Assembly: GCA_010909165.1 (NCBI GenBank) | Contig: MU008214.1 | Coordinates: 1-64,000 of the forward strand | From: Anthoceros angustus | Taxonomy: Eukaryota > Streptophyta > Anthocerotopsida > Anthocerotales > Anthocerotaceae | DNA: 64,000 nucleotides | Reading direction: 5' to 3' | Part shown: positions 36,059 to 46,228 of the stretch, piece after piece | How the letters are laid out: each line of letters opens with the position of its first letter | Position numbering within the stretch: position 1 is the stretch's first letter | The notes under the pieces: model-generated | What the model was told of the DNA's origin: nothing | The model's input: the letters and a program-made list of their open reading frames with translations, nothing else | Database searches by the model: none | Position numbers and translations under genes: made by a program

Positions 36059-37610
36059 ATGGAGACGGAACAGATCGTGGTCCGAAGACCCATGTGCAAG
36101 GACCTTTCTAGGGTCAATAGCATCTATGATTCTACAATCATCCTAGTGAAAACAACGTGATCGTTGTTATCGCATTCAATCTTGAATAAGGTTTCTAGTC
36201 ATTTCGCACATAGTAGACTTCTAACAACATGAGTGTGATCCTGAGGAACTAGCAACTCAACTGCACGACCAGTGAGACTAGAGACTGTCGTCCCCAAGGT
36301 AAACATCTTGATCTGGAAAAGACCTATATGTTTTGAAAGCATTTCTATCAAAAGCGGATGTGCGGTAACCGTATCTAAATACCATTCATCTATTGGTTTC
36401 ATTAGCTTTGGCGAAGGCAAGTGGGAAGCGACAATGGACTAGCAAACTCCCTAGTCCCAAACTGGCGATGGGGTATTAGCCTTCTTTACCACAACATTGG
36501 CGTCTGGTGCCCTCCTTGCGAGGAATTCCAGCTTGCTTTTGCGACACTCTTTTCCCAATGTCCAGCGGCTTGCAGTTGCAGTGCACGGCTTTAGTCTTCT
36601 TCCCGGATGAGGATCCGCTGAGCTACCTCCCTTGGAAGGATTTCCACCACCTCCTTTGGAGAAGGATTTCTTGCCTCCTCGCCCTTGATTTGAGGTGTCT
36701 GCAGGCTGTTGTTTCCTCGCTTTCTTGTGATTAGTTCGCTTGCCTCTTCTTGCGCATGGAACTCACAAGTTGTGAGAATGACATCTCGCATCTCTATGCC
36801 TTGCTTCTTAGCTAACAATGTAGCTTGTGTCGGCGGTGTGGGAGGTCACAGTGTGACCAAGACTCGAAGCGAAGAAGGAGCCTCATCACCATCTCATCAT
36901 CCTTGATGGCAACTTTAGAGGCACCACAGGCCGGGAGGCTAGGGTCCTAAAGGTACTCACGTGCTTCTCCGAGTCCCCATCCTTCATTCTCAAGTTCGAA
37001 ATTTCTTAAAGTCATTGCCGACCATGTTCGCTGCGTAGAGTTCCTTTAGACGATTCATGATTTCGGCTGAAGTTTCCACCCCCGCTTTATGCCTCAACAT
37101 TTCGGTTGTCGTACTGAATGAGGTACTTGGCTCCGCTATCCTTAGCTAACCATTCTTCTTCTCCCGAAGATCCCTCGTCTGGTTTCACTACCTTTCCGGT
37201 TGCATGTTTCAGCAGGCCCCTCATTTCGAGGACGCCCTCCATCCGGATCTGCCATATGTCAAAGTCATTGCCATTGAACCGATCCTTCTCCTTGAAGGAT
37301 TCATTACCTCCATAGTTTGGAGTTGAGGCTGCGTCTGCCATATTTATGGCTTGTTGTTCGACCTCAGGTTCAAATTCAGCTGTATTGAATATATCCCCAA
37401 AACCGTCATGATCGGACTGCTCATAACGCTTGTTGATTCGGCGTTGCGGTTTTGATCCCATCCTCCTCGCAATTTTGGAGCTCCTCATCTCGAACCTATT
37501 GTAGGCATACGTGGAGCAAGATGGACACGAGTTAAGTGAGCTAAAGCTTCGCTCACGATTTGTCTTACTTGCGTGTTTACAGCCGTGTTTCAACACTGGA
37601 TTTTTGAGCA
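35756..37610 (-). repeat. Copia gag-protease-integrase segment, tandem copy 1
   Basis: Matches 37,610-39,430 at an offset of about 1,840-1,860 bp. It carries protease-like KPIDEWYLDT near 36,380, the zinc-knuckle region near 36,560 and gag (NYGGNESFKEKDRFNGNDFDIW near 37,270). The internal protease pattern reads WYLDTVTAH, near the expected W-x-L-D-S/T-G-A, so the catalytic triad is damaged. Confidence 0.8.
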
Positions 37611-39430
37611 TCTCGGGCTTGAGATAAGGGTCCACATAGGTCGTATGTACAAGCTCAAGGAGATCATCGGCCGCGATGAGGTGCTTTGTTCTTGAAGGCA
37701 GCTTGGTGTTTCTTCGACAACACACAAGCCTCACATAAAGGTATGGCGATCAAAGGGCCAATAGGTCCATCTTGATACAGTCACTCAGCCAATTTTTGCA
37801 GCTTTGCCATGTGAGGGTGACCCAAGCGTGCATGCCACAACTTAGACTTTGTGTTTGTTGTGCGGATGCAAGGAGACATCTTGTGTCGTGGGACTCTGCT
37901 ACTCCATGCAAATGGAGGAGACGGATCGTGGTCCAAGACCCATGTGCAAGGACCTTTCTAGGGTCAATAGCATCTATGATTCTACAATCATCCTAGTGAA
38001 AACAACGTGGTATTTGTTGCATTCAATCTTTGAATAAGGTTTCTAGTCATTTCGGCACATAGTAGACTTCTAACAACATGAGTGTGATCCTGTAGGAACT
38101 AGCAACTCAACTACCGAGGTGAGACTAGAGACTGTCCCCAAGGTAAACATCTTGATCTGGAAAAGACCTATATGTTTTGAAAGCATTTCTATCAAAAGCG
38201 GATGTGTGCGAGCACCGTATCTAAATACCATTCATCTATTGGTTTCATTAGCTTTGGCGAAGGCAAGTGGGAAGCGACAATGGACTAGCAAACTCCCTAG
38301 TCCCAAACTGGCGATGGGGTATTAGCCTTCTTTACCACAACATTGGCGTCTGGTGCCCTCCTTGCGAGGAATTCCAGCTTGCTTTTGCGACACTCTTTTC
38401 CCAATGTCCAGCGGCTTGCACGATTGTGCACAGCTTTAGTCTTCTTCCCGGATGAGGATCCGCTGAGCTACCTCCCTTGGAAGGATTTCCACCACCTCCT
38501 TTGGAGAAGGATTTCTTGCCTCCTCGCCCTTGATTTGAGGTGTCACAGGGCTGTTGTTTCTGCTTTCTTGTGATTAGTTCTTGCCTCTTCTTGGATGGAA
38601 CTCACAAGTTGTGAGAATGACATCTCGCATCTCTATGCCTTGCTTCTTAGCTAATTGTCGTATGCAGTGTGGGAGGTCACAGTGTGACCAAGACTCGAAG
38701 CGAAGAAGGAGCCTCATCACCATCTCATCATCCTTGATGGCAACTTTAGAGGCACCACAGGCCGGGAGGCTAGGGTCCTAAAGGTACTCACGTGCTTCTC
38801 CACCGAGTCCCCATCCTTCATTCTCAAGTTCGAAATTTCTTAAAAGTCATTGCCGACCATGTTCGCTGCGTAGAGTTCCTTTAGACGATTCATGATTTTT
38901 GAAGTTTCCACCCATTTACCCTCAACATTTCGGTTGTCGAGCCACTGAATGAGGTGCCGCTATCCTATCCTTAGCTAACCATTCTTCTTCTCCCAAGATC
39001 CTCGTCGGTTTCACTACCTTTCCGGTTGCATGTTTCAGCCCTCATTTCGAGGACGCCCTCCATCCGGATCGCCATATGTCAAAGTCATTGCCATTGAACC
39101 GATCCTTCTCCTTGAAGGATTCATTACCTCCATAGTTTGGAGTTGAGGTGCGTGCCATATTTATGGCTTGTTGTTCGACCTCGTTCAAATTCAATTTGTA
39201 TTGAATATATCCCCAAAACCGTCGATCGGACACACTGCTCATAACGCTTGTTGATTACGGCGTTGCGGTTTTGATCCCGAGATCCTCCTCGTGCAATTTT
39301 GGAGCTCCTCATCTCGAACCTATTGTAGGCATACGTGGAGCAAGATGGACACGAGTTAAGTGAGCTAAAGCGCTCACGATTTGTCTTACTTGCGTGTTTA
39401 CGGAGTGTTTGAACCGGATTTTTGAGCATC
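37610..39430 (-). repeat. Copia gag-protease-integrase segment, tandem copy 2
   Basis: Second copy of the segment at 35,756-37,610, nearer the primer site and so in the natural gag position. Gag frame remnants are at 39,042-39,429 (NYGGNESFKEKDRFNGNDFDIW again). Short gaps are frequent relative to copy 1 and substitutions few. Confidence 0.8.
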
Positions 39431-40250
39431 TCGGCTTCAGCATAAGCTTGTAGTCCAAGTGTGCAACTTGCTCCTTCAGATCCTGTAAGTCAACGCTTCG
39501 TAGACAAGTGTCCATTAATTTGTGTGCGTCATCACTATCCTGTTATTTGCTTCGATGCGATTAATTATTGTGCGACACTCGTGTTTGTGGCGCTTGAGTT
39601 GTGATGAAACCACGGGCTGCCGTTTCCATCAAAAGCTCTTTGTACACGCACTGCAAATTTAGTGGATTTCTTGGAGGAAGAGTAAACACGATTCGCTCTT
39701 GAGGATAGAGAAATTCCACAATAGTATTAAATCGTCTCTCGGATCAGCAATTTGCATAGGTCTATTTTGGTTTTGTTGGCTCCATTGTAGGATGCGAATG
39801 TGGCGAGAAGCAATTGTGTGCCCATCGGCAATTCTTGACCTATTTTGCCTAGGATGATTACGAGTAGCGGTGTTGCGCCACGGTGCGCATCTAAATTGGC
39901 CATGTGCCGTAACAGGATTTGTGTTTTATAAGTGCGAAATTGCATCTTATATTTCTTTTGTATTTTTCTATATATAATTTTGCCCATTGGGCAGTTGTTC
40001 TAGTGTATGTTCATTGCAATTGCTCAAGGGAGCAATTCAATGAATGCACGCTAGAATGCCTACCTAATGCAGCAAGAATTTGTATAGATTTTTAAAGAAA
40101 AACGACACAAAATTCATTTCTTGATGTTTCTTTAAAAGTTCCTCTTCAAGAACATGTTATTATTCAAAACAATAATAAAACACATCTTTCTGCACATCTT
40201 CTAATGCAGAAAATTTGTGTGTGCATACTAGATGCATCTCCATCTATCCC

Positions 40251-40263
40251 TGCTCTGATACCA
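40251..40263 (-). other. Primer binding site for initiator tRNA-Met
   Basis: On the minus strand this reads TGGTATCAGAGCA, the usual plant Copia primer site, complementary to the 3' end (including CCA) of initiator tRNA-Met. It is followed by gag at lower coordinates. A matching tRNA gene is present at 60,557-60,628. The flanking sequence at 40,264 upward should be the end of the 5' LTR. Confidence 0.85.
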
Positions 40264-40560
40264 TAAAGATTTTATGTGAATTGAATTAATAAAACACAAT
40301 TACATTATTGATTGAATTGAAAGATCAAAATAAAGAGTAACTTGCTTATGCTTAAAACAACCTAATTAAGATACCAAGTGTTGCGTCTACTCGTAAGCAT
40401 CACAACCCTACCGAAAGGGTACTAGGTGACTAGACCTAGTTTACACATCAGATAGGTTAACTAAACTAAGGTAACCTAACCCTAGCATGAGTCAACACAT
40501 AAACAATAATTATTTCTTCACCAATTGGGGGATCCCTAGGTAGCATTTGGTATTTTATCT
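40264..40560 (-). mobile_element. Probable 5' LTR remnant of the Copia element
   Basis: AT-rich DNA directly upstream (minus orientation) of the primer site and ending before the LINE-like sequence at about 40,580. A clear TG...CA boundary and a second LTR copy were not found, so the extent is a guess from position. Confidence 0.4.
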
Positions 40561-40579
40561 TCGTGTTTTGCGCGCCGGC

Positions 40580-41945
40580 TAAGCTACTTCCTCCGCACAG
40601 TTCCGCCCTTCCCGGGATTCTTATCTAGCCTGAGGGGTTTTGAAAACTAGATTATGCAGACGCTGGCCGACGTCATTGGCCCAGGCACCTTCGAGTGCGC
40701 TGCTGGGGACTTGGCCAGGAGACAGGTGTTCCTTCTTGTCGCTTTTGGGGGCACTGGTCTCTTGGCTACGGAAGCCTCAGCGCCGGCTGCTTTCCTTGGG
40801 AGTTGGGCTCTCTCTGCTCCCATCGTGGTCTCTTGCTTCGTCATTAGGGATTCTCGCATTCTGGAGTCCTTCGTCGTGGGAGTGGAGGAAGGCGGTTTTC
40901 CATTGTAGGTGGCCCTCCGTTTGGCTAGAGGTTCCCTACCTACAGATGCTAAGGCAACATTATCTTCTTTTGTTTCGCTCATCGAGCCGGATTCCGCGGC
41001 CTTCAAGCGTCCCTCCTGGAGAAGCAAATCGGCAGGTGCAGGTTACCCTTGTTCGGGACTCGTCCATCCTCAGTACGGCTCGCACCCATCTCCGCTCTTG
41101 CTTAGGTAAGGGAGCAAGTTCATGGCTTCTTGCATGTCCTTCCATCCAGGCTTTCCGGATCACACCAGCCTCTTTTTCTACCGCGATGAGGTTTCGCTTA
41201 GGCCTGGTCCAGCCTTTGGCCTGCTCTCTCCAGGTTTGCATCTGTGGGGTACCCCTCGACGACTCGGGTACCCACCTTGCTCGCTGTCCCGTGGTTCGCG
41301 ACGTCACGGTATTTGCGACGTCATGTTTTCGTTGGCCGAGGAGGGAGGCTTCTTTCCTTACAGGGAGCACCCTTATACTCTGCCTAACGGGGTTTCCCTC
41401 CAGGCGGACCTTTTTTTGGCCCAAGGGGACTAGGTTTCAGTTGCAGGTGTGGTTGTCATCGATCCTACTCGGGATTCCGTCAGTGAGCATGTGATCCTCA
41501 ACCCTTCGGGATGGGCAGCGGACGGATGTGCCACGGCAAAGGTTCGTAAGTACTCTCCCATGGGGCCATGGGCAAGGCCATTTCTAGGTTCCTGAAGACC
41601 TGTGCTAGGAAGTACTACAACCGTAGGAACGGGGTTGGCCTCCCTCTTTCATGTATCGTGGCTTTCTACAGACAACGAATGTTCAGCCCTGCTATGGGCA
41701 TTGGCCAACGCAGGTATAGACAACCATGAAAGGTGGTGCTGCTTTCTTGACCGGTGGTAGGCCCTTTTGCATCCACGATTTTGATATCCTTAATGCAATA
41801 GGCAATTACAAGACTAGCGATAGCGGGGGTTAGTCCCCCATGGTCTGGTGCCTTCATAAGGGTTGTTCCTCTTCTCGTGGGTAGATGGGTTTCCCATCTC
41901 TTTTTCATAATAAAGTCTCCTTTTACCATGATGCGTCCCCGGTGC
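40580..41945 (+). mobile_element. LINE-type retrotransposon, 3' half
   Basis: Plus-strand frames show the end of a LINE reverse transcriptase (LARRQVFLLVAFGGTGLLATEASAPAAFLGSWA near 40,710) and then GASSWLLACPSIQAFRITPASFSTAMRFRLGL and CICGVPLDDSGTHLARC (41,110-41,290). The C-x-C...H-x4-C cluster is the zinc knuckle after LINE RT. The reading frame changes several times. The 3' end contains TAGATGGGTTTCCCATCTCT and AATAAAG (41,880-41,915), shared with a truncated copy at 56.75 kb. Confidence 0.75.
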
Positions 41946-42257
41946 TACTGGATAGCACGGTAACCTCGCGGGCCTACACCTCGGGAGCCAGGCGCCACGA
42001 ACAGAAAAAAGCGGACGCAGTTCTGCGCGTGGTTCTCGATCCCGAATTTTGAGTCACTTATAACATCTCAAAACCTCCCACCCCTCGCTTGTTTTAGCGT
42101 TTTGTTGGTGATTTTATTCCAATTGTTCGACACACTCTTCTCCATTCATTGAGGCTTTCCAAAGCTTGTTTGGGATTTGCCAAGCATGATAGGATGCAGC
42201 TGGATGAGGTGGTCCGGCTGGGATTTTCAGCTGATTTATTGGTCCAGGAAAGAGAGT

Positions 42258-42284
42258 CGGAACGACTCGAATTGAGTCGTTCCG
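42258..42284. repeat. Perfect 11-bp inverted repeat upstream of RPS16
   Basis: CGGAACGACTC at 42,258-42,268 and GAGTCGTTCCG at 42,274-42,284, separated by GAATT, form a perfect hairpin about 190 bp before the RPS16 start codon. It could be a regulatory site, a transcribed hairpin or a small transposon footprint. Confidence 0.7.
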
Positions 42285-42359
42285 TCGTGGTGGGGTTAAT
42301 AAAGTCCTTTTCTAAAGTAACATATCTTTCCAATTCGACACTTCAAAAAATTGGAGCTG

Positions 42360-42365
42360 TGGGCC
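42360..42365 (+). promoter_or_regulatory. Site II-type promoter motif (TGGGCC)
   Basis: TGGGCC lies 112 bp before the RPS16 ATG. TGGGCY (site II) motifs are typical of plant ribosomal-protein promoters, where TCP factors bind; a second, TGGGCT, is at 42,450-42,455. Functional assignment is by analogy. Confidence 0.4.
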
Positions 42366-42476
42366 GCTCCCAATTAGGGAGGGTGGACTGGACATAATAA
42401 TAGCTGCCCTGAAGTAGATAGTCTTTCTTCCTCACACTCCTAGGTCTTTCTGGGCTTGGCGGCTGGCTGCTCGAGC

Positions 42477-42920
42477 ATGGCGGCGCCACCATCCTCAGTG
42501 GAGTCAGTGCAATGCTTCGGGCGGAAGAAAACAGCTGTGGCCGTCACCTACTGTAAGCGGGGGCGCGGCCTGATCAAGATAAATGGGTGCCCCATCGAGC
42601 TGGTGGAGCCGGAGATTTTGCGGTACAAGGCCTTTGAGCCGATCCTGTTGCTAGGCCGCCAGCGCTTTGCTGAGGTTGATATGAGGATTCGGGTGAGAGG
42701 CGGAGGGCATACCTCGCAGATATACGCCATTCGGCAGAGCATCGCCAAGGCCCTAGTGGCCTACTTCCAGAAGTATGTGGACGAGCAGTCCAAGCAGGAG
42801 ATCAAGGACATCCTCGTCAGGTACGACAGGACGTTGCTGGTAGCTGATCCCCGGCGCTGCGAGCCCAAGAAGTTTGGAGGTCGTGGTGCCCGAGCCCGTT
42901 TCCAGAAGTCTTACCGGTAG
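42477..42920 (+). CDS. RPS16: 40S ribosomal protein S16 (uS9)
   Basis: The frame from the ATG at 42,477 encodes 147 residues, the normal size for eukaryotic S16, and has no intron. It begins [20 protein letters not shown], contains [18 protein letters not shown], the [22 protein letters not shown] core, and ends in the canonical RFQKSYR. The C-terminal Arg-Tyr-Lys-type tail of uS9 reaches the P-site tRNA in the small ribosomal subunit, so an intact end argues for function. A possible upstream TTG at 42,456 is ignored. Site II-type promoter motifs and a perfect inverted repeat lie upstream; snoRNA-like genes begin about 610 bp downstream. Appears fully intact, in contrast with the transposon-derived DNA on its left. 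Confidence 0.97.
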   Translation: MAAPPSSVESVQCFGRKKTAVAVTYCKRGRGLIKINGCPIELVEPEILRYKAFEPILLLGRQRFAEVDMRIRVRGGGHTSQIYAIRQSIAKALVAYFQKYVDEQSKQEIKDILVRYDRTLLVADPRRCEPKKFGGRGARARFQKSYR

Positions 42921-43376
42921 GCGATTTCTGGGGAGTCTGGAGCGCACATGGCGTCTGGACAGCAATTTTGTGAGGAGCTCCGGCGGGGTCCCGTGGCGGC
43001 AGCGCTCACCTTCGCTAGAGTGAAGTTGGGCTTTGGGGATGGAACTTCTCTTTGGTTGTGTGTCCTCTAATGTTAGGTCAGCAGAAAGTCGGTCGAGCAT
43101 TGAGTAATGTAGTTGTCTCAAAAGTGGATTCTTAAAGAGCGTTGTACGCTGGCCAATTCGAAAGTGTTGGCACCAATTTATGGCGAAACTCTATCTCTTA
43201 TCTGTTCTTCAGATGGTGCACGGTAGTCCGACGTATGGTCTTGGTGTTGACTGGTGGTTGCAGATGTCACGGAACATGTCTTTCTTTCCTCTTAGAGCCC
43301 GCTTGAAGTGTGTCTGCCTGGGCGACCTGCGTCTTGTCGTCCAGCTGACTGTGACTGTTTTTTGTGACTTATGGCT

Positions 43377-43490
43377 CGCTTTTCCTCCGACTTTGACTGT
43401 CTTGTGGGATGTGCTCGCTGTAATCGGCAAAATCGCAGTTCGCAGATGACTGTTTTGTGGGCTGTAATCAGCAAACTGCATCCCTGGGTT
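43377..43490 (+). repeat. Short imperfect direct repeat downstream of RPS16
   Basis: TGACTGT(C/T)TTGTGGG followed by GCTGTAATC(G/A)GCAAA occurs twice, near 43,396-43,432 and 43,446-43,472. It lies just before the H/ACA pair. No fold with H/ACA or C/D boxes was found in it. Confidence 0.5.
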
Positions 43491-43531
43491 GGGTATTTGT
43501 CTTGTACGTATTCTTTTGCATATCTGTTGTA

Positions 43532-43661
43532 GACCCGGGACACGAACTGATAGCCATCCTTTTCCTGTGGAGGATGGCTTACTAGTGCCCGAACAACGAT
43601 GTGGTTCTTTTAGCCCTATGCCTGTTATCTACTGCATAGGGTTACGAAAACTACTATATTT
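43532..43661 (+). ncRNA. Box H/ACA snoRNA, copy 1
   Basis: The sequence folds into hairpin-hinge-hairpin-tail. Hairpin 1 has the upper stem AGCCATCC/GGATGGCT (43,552-43,559 with 43,572-43,579) and a lower stem CGGG/CCCG. The hinge holds ACAACG (43,593-43,598), a degenerate H box. Hairpin 2 has CCCTATGC/GCATAGGG and the basal GTGGTT/AACTAC. The tail has AUA (43,656-43,658), three bases before the likely end; AUA is a known variant of ACA. The pocket arms (AACTGAT and TACTAGT; CTTTTA and TACGAA) are conserved in copy 2. It should guide pseudouridylation with dyskerin/CBF5, NHP2, NOP10 and GAR1. Target not identified. Confidence 0.72.
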
Positions 43662-43715
43662 ATGGTTGTCTTCCTGGTTCTGCAACTTGTGTCGTGGACT
43701 CAGGTTTGAGTGTGG

Positions 43716-43847
43716 AAACCGGGATCCAAACTGATAGCCGCCCTTCTCCTTGTGTTGGGCGGTTTACTAGTATCTCGAACAGGAATGTGGTCCTTTTAGC
43801 CTTGTGTTTCATACCCACAACACAGGGTTACGAAGACCACTACAGTG
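43716..43847 (+). ncRNA. Box H/ACA snoRNA, copy 2
   Basis: Paralogue of the RNA at 43,532. Hairpin 1 upper stem is AGCCGCCC/GGGCGGTT (43,736-43,743 with 43,757-43,764); H box ACAGGA (43,779-43,784) fits ANANNA exactly and starts 14 nt after that stem, the spacing expected for an H/ACA guide. Hairpin 2 uses CCTTGTG/CACAGGG with basal GTGGTC/GACCAC (43,787-43,792 with 43,835-43,840). ACA is at 43,842-43,844, three bases before the end. Compared with copy 1 paired bases change together (AT to GC, TA to CG), while pocket sequences stay the same, so both probably guide the same sites. Confidence 0.78.
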
Positions 43848-44829
43848 ATCTGCCTCTGTTAGCGTAGAAATGTTCCCTAGTCTTACCACCTTGCTGAAGC
43901 TTTTCACCTTATCACCTATCGGGTGGCCTATTTTCCTCTTCTCCGATTTACTTATAATCTGAAAAGGCTAGCCATCCACAAGGTGCCTGCGGCTTTAAAT
44001 GCTTGACATCCTTGTTGAGGTTAAGGTTTGGTCGCGAGGTGTGCATGCTTGTTTCCAGTCGTACTATTGTAGCTTGTAACGTCAAATGAGTGCAACCTTT
44101 TCATTGCCTAGCAGTAGGATTGGGTAATGACAAAAGGCACTCAGAGATAGTTGCGACTGCTAATTCTTGCATCAGGAATCAATGAATGCATGTTTCGCTC
44201 TTTTGCTACAGCCAATCTCATGAGCGGCGATCGGTGTGCTTTTGTCTGTAACGTAAGTCCTTTAGGTTTGCAAATAAGGCATTTCCCTTCTTCATATGCT
44301 TTCAATTGATTTGGATATCTCAGAATACGCCTTCCTGTACAGTTATGGGTTGGTTGCTGATCCATATCCGTATATCCCATGGCTCTGGCATCAGCCAGGA
44401 TCTCTGACAAGTGGGATTTTGAGCTAAACTACGGAGTTAGATTCAGTCTCTGTATGTTGGGGTTCTGGGAAAAACGATGTAATTGGAGCTCTTGGAAGTT
44501 CTGGGCTGCTATTCCTGCCAACTGGGCCTAGCTTACTGCTGGTATGAAATGCCTGGTTATTTGAGGTCACGTCGTGCCTCTGTCTGGGCTTCTGTCCTGA
44601 CCTGCAGTCCCGTGTGTACAACTTTTGTGATAGCCAAGTCGCATTATGTTGAATGGAGGAGCTGCCAAAGTAACTGGCAAAGAGAGCTGGATGGGTTGAT
44701 TTTTCTCTGATACCCAGTGCTTCAGTTGCCTGTCACATTCTCAGTGACCCCTTCCCGCACTTCTTTGTTCTTAAGTCCCTTGTTCTAAGGCGTCCTGTGT
44801 AATTGTGTTAGTGTACGTTCGAACAGAAG

Positions 44830-44915
44830 CACCTGTGCTATGATGATTTGACAAAGTACCATCAAAGACCTATTTGCATTGCAATGCGGACATGCTGCGT
44901 CTCTGAGCACAGGTG
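44830..44915 (+). ncRNA. Box C/D snoRNA
   Basis: A perfect C box ATGATGA (44,840-44,846) and D box CTGA (44,903-44,906) are bracketed by a 10-bp terminal stem CACCTGTGCT/AGCACAGGTG (44,830-44,839 with 44,906-44,915). Length, about 86 nt, is typical. The RNA would bind fibrillarin, NOP56, NOP58 and the 15.5K protein and guide 2'-O-methylation five bases upstream of the D box; the antisense element there is ACATGCTGCGTCT. C' and D' boxes are not obvious. I found no rRNA or snRNA target by eye. Lies about 1.9 kb after RPS16 on the same strand. Confidence 0.78.
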
Positions 44916-45830
44916 GATAGTTGTCGTAGCAGTGTCCATGGAGTCCAGCAGCCTAGTAGCCTGCCACGGTAGTCGGGCACGCCATGAGTACGACTGAGAG
45001 TATCCGTAGCCCTTCTCCTTTCTCTCCTCGCCGCCGGACAGTGGGGACTCTTTGTGATCCTGCTTATGTCATACACATCAAGGTATTGGCTCCATTAGCA
45101 CTTGCTTTGCTTAGCTCCTTCGTGGACACACCTCTTTGCGGTAATTTTTTTACAGTAAAACACGTACTCTACATGTCGGTAATATCAGCAACAGGAGGTT
45201 CCAGGTCCAACTTTACATCCCCCAGCATCCCGCATGAAGGGTCTAGAAAATCGCTTGATCGGTTTTGTTGGGAATTGCATCCAGCTACTTGCTACCACAT
45301 GCAGCACTCTGCTCGTAGTTCCACTTGCCATGGCTACATAATTTGGTAGTAGCAACGACGAAATCTATGTGTAACACATTGTGCGGTGTCCAATCTAGGT
45401 AGTCTTCCTTCTTGGGGATTTGTGTGGAAATGGTAAAAAATCATGTATGCTGCAGCATCTGTCATTTTGGCCTTGCGATCGAAGACACGTTCAGGTCTCA
45501 GTCGAAGACGTTCTTCACTTTTGGGTCAGCTTTGGGTCGTGACATCTTTCACCTCTTGCGTAACCGTGTAACCTCATTGTAATGCCACCGTTCTTCTCAG
45601 GTGTGTATTGAACCTACCTTAGCCTTAGCTAAGGCTTCATCAACTCCTATGCACCCAATTGCGCCGGTGCTGTCAGATCGTCGGTCTCTTGGCTGCTGGT
45701 TAACCCTCGCTGCGTGGCCAGGAAACGGTCTCTTGGCTGCTGGTTAACCTTCGGTGCAACTACAATGCAGCGTGGCCAGGCGAAAGCACTGAGCTTTTTG
45801 GCAAAAAACAAGATCGCTGAACTCTTTCCA
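44916..45830. other. Intergenic DNA with a 23-bp direct repeat
   Basis: No gene seen. GGTCTCTTGGCTGCTGGTTA occurs twice, at 45,683 and 45,727, each followed further on by GCGTGGCCAGG, a local duplication of about 45-60 bp. 43,850-44,830 likewise has no open frame or RNA fold I can support apart from the listed snoRNAs. Confidence 0.5.
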
Positions 45831-46228
45831 ATTTAGGGGAAAAAAAAAGGGTTAGTCGATGTCTAAGATCTAGGTATTTTCTAAAATTGTAGACTTCAAT
45901 CTTACTTACTTATTTATTTGATATAAAAATATGATTATCATATTATTTAGCTATTTTGTTTTAGTTACAAAGTTTTTGAGGTCATGGATGTTTCCCTACA
46001 TTGAAAACGTAGAAAATTAGGTTAACTCTTAATTCTTCCACGAAAAATTAGCTTTCTCTCTTCATCCTCTAGGTTTGTCTTTTTGATAGAAAGGTCTGTC
46101 TCTGTGTTTTTGAAAGAAAAATTTCCATAAATAACTTGAGAAGATGCATCGACATTCTTGCTACTGATCTTTCTTGTTATAAGTATTTTCAGGTGAACAT
46201 AATTGTAGTCTTGAGAAGTAAACAAAAA

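Larger units (their letters stand above)
27880..40560 (-). mobile_element. Copia-type LTR retrotransposon, minus strand, degraded and rearranged
   Basis: Read from high to low coordinates: LTR-like DNA, tRNA-iMet primer site (40,251-40,263), gag, protease, integrase, then reverse transcriptase. The protease-integrase-RT order with integrase before RT defines Copia (Ty1) type. The element is broken by a 1.85-kb tandem duplication of gag-protease-integrase N-terminus, a 3.6-kb insertion between integrase and RT (about 31,550-35,200), loss of the RNase H end, and a 2.24-kb tandem duplication at its 3' side. No open polyprotein remains. Confidence 0.8.

Noticed and set aside
43377-43490. Third H/ACA or C/D snoRNA in the direct repeat after RPS16
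   Set aside because: No hinge box, ACA tail or C/D box pair at acceptable spacing.
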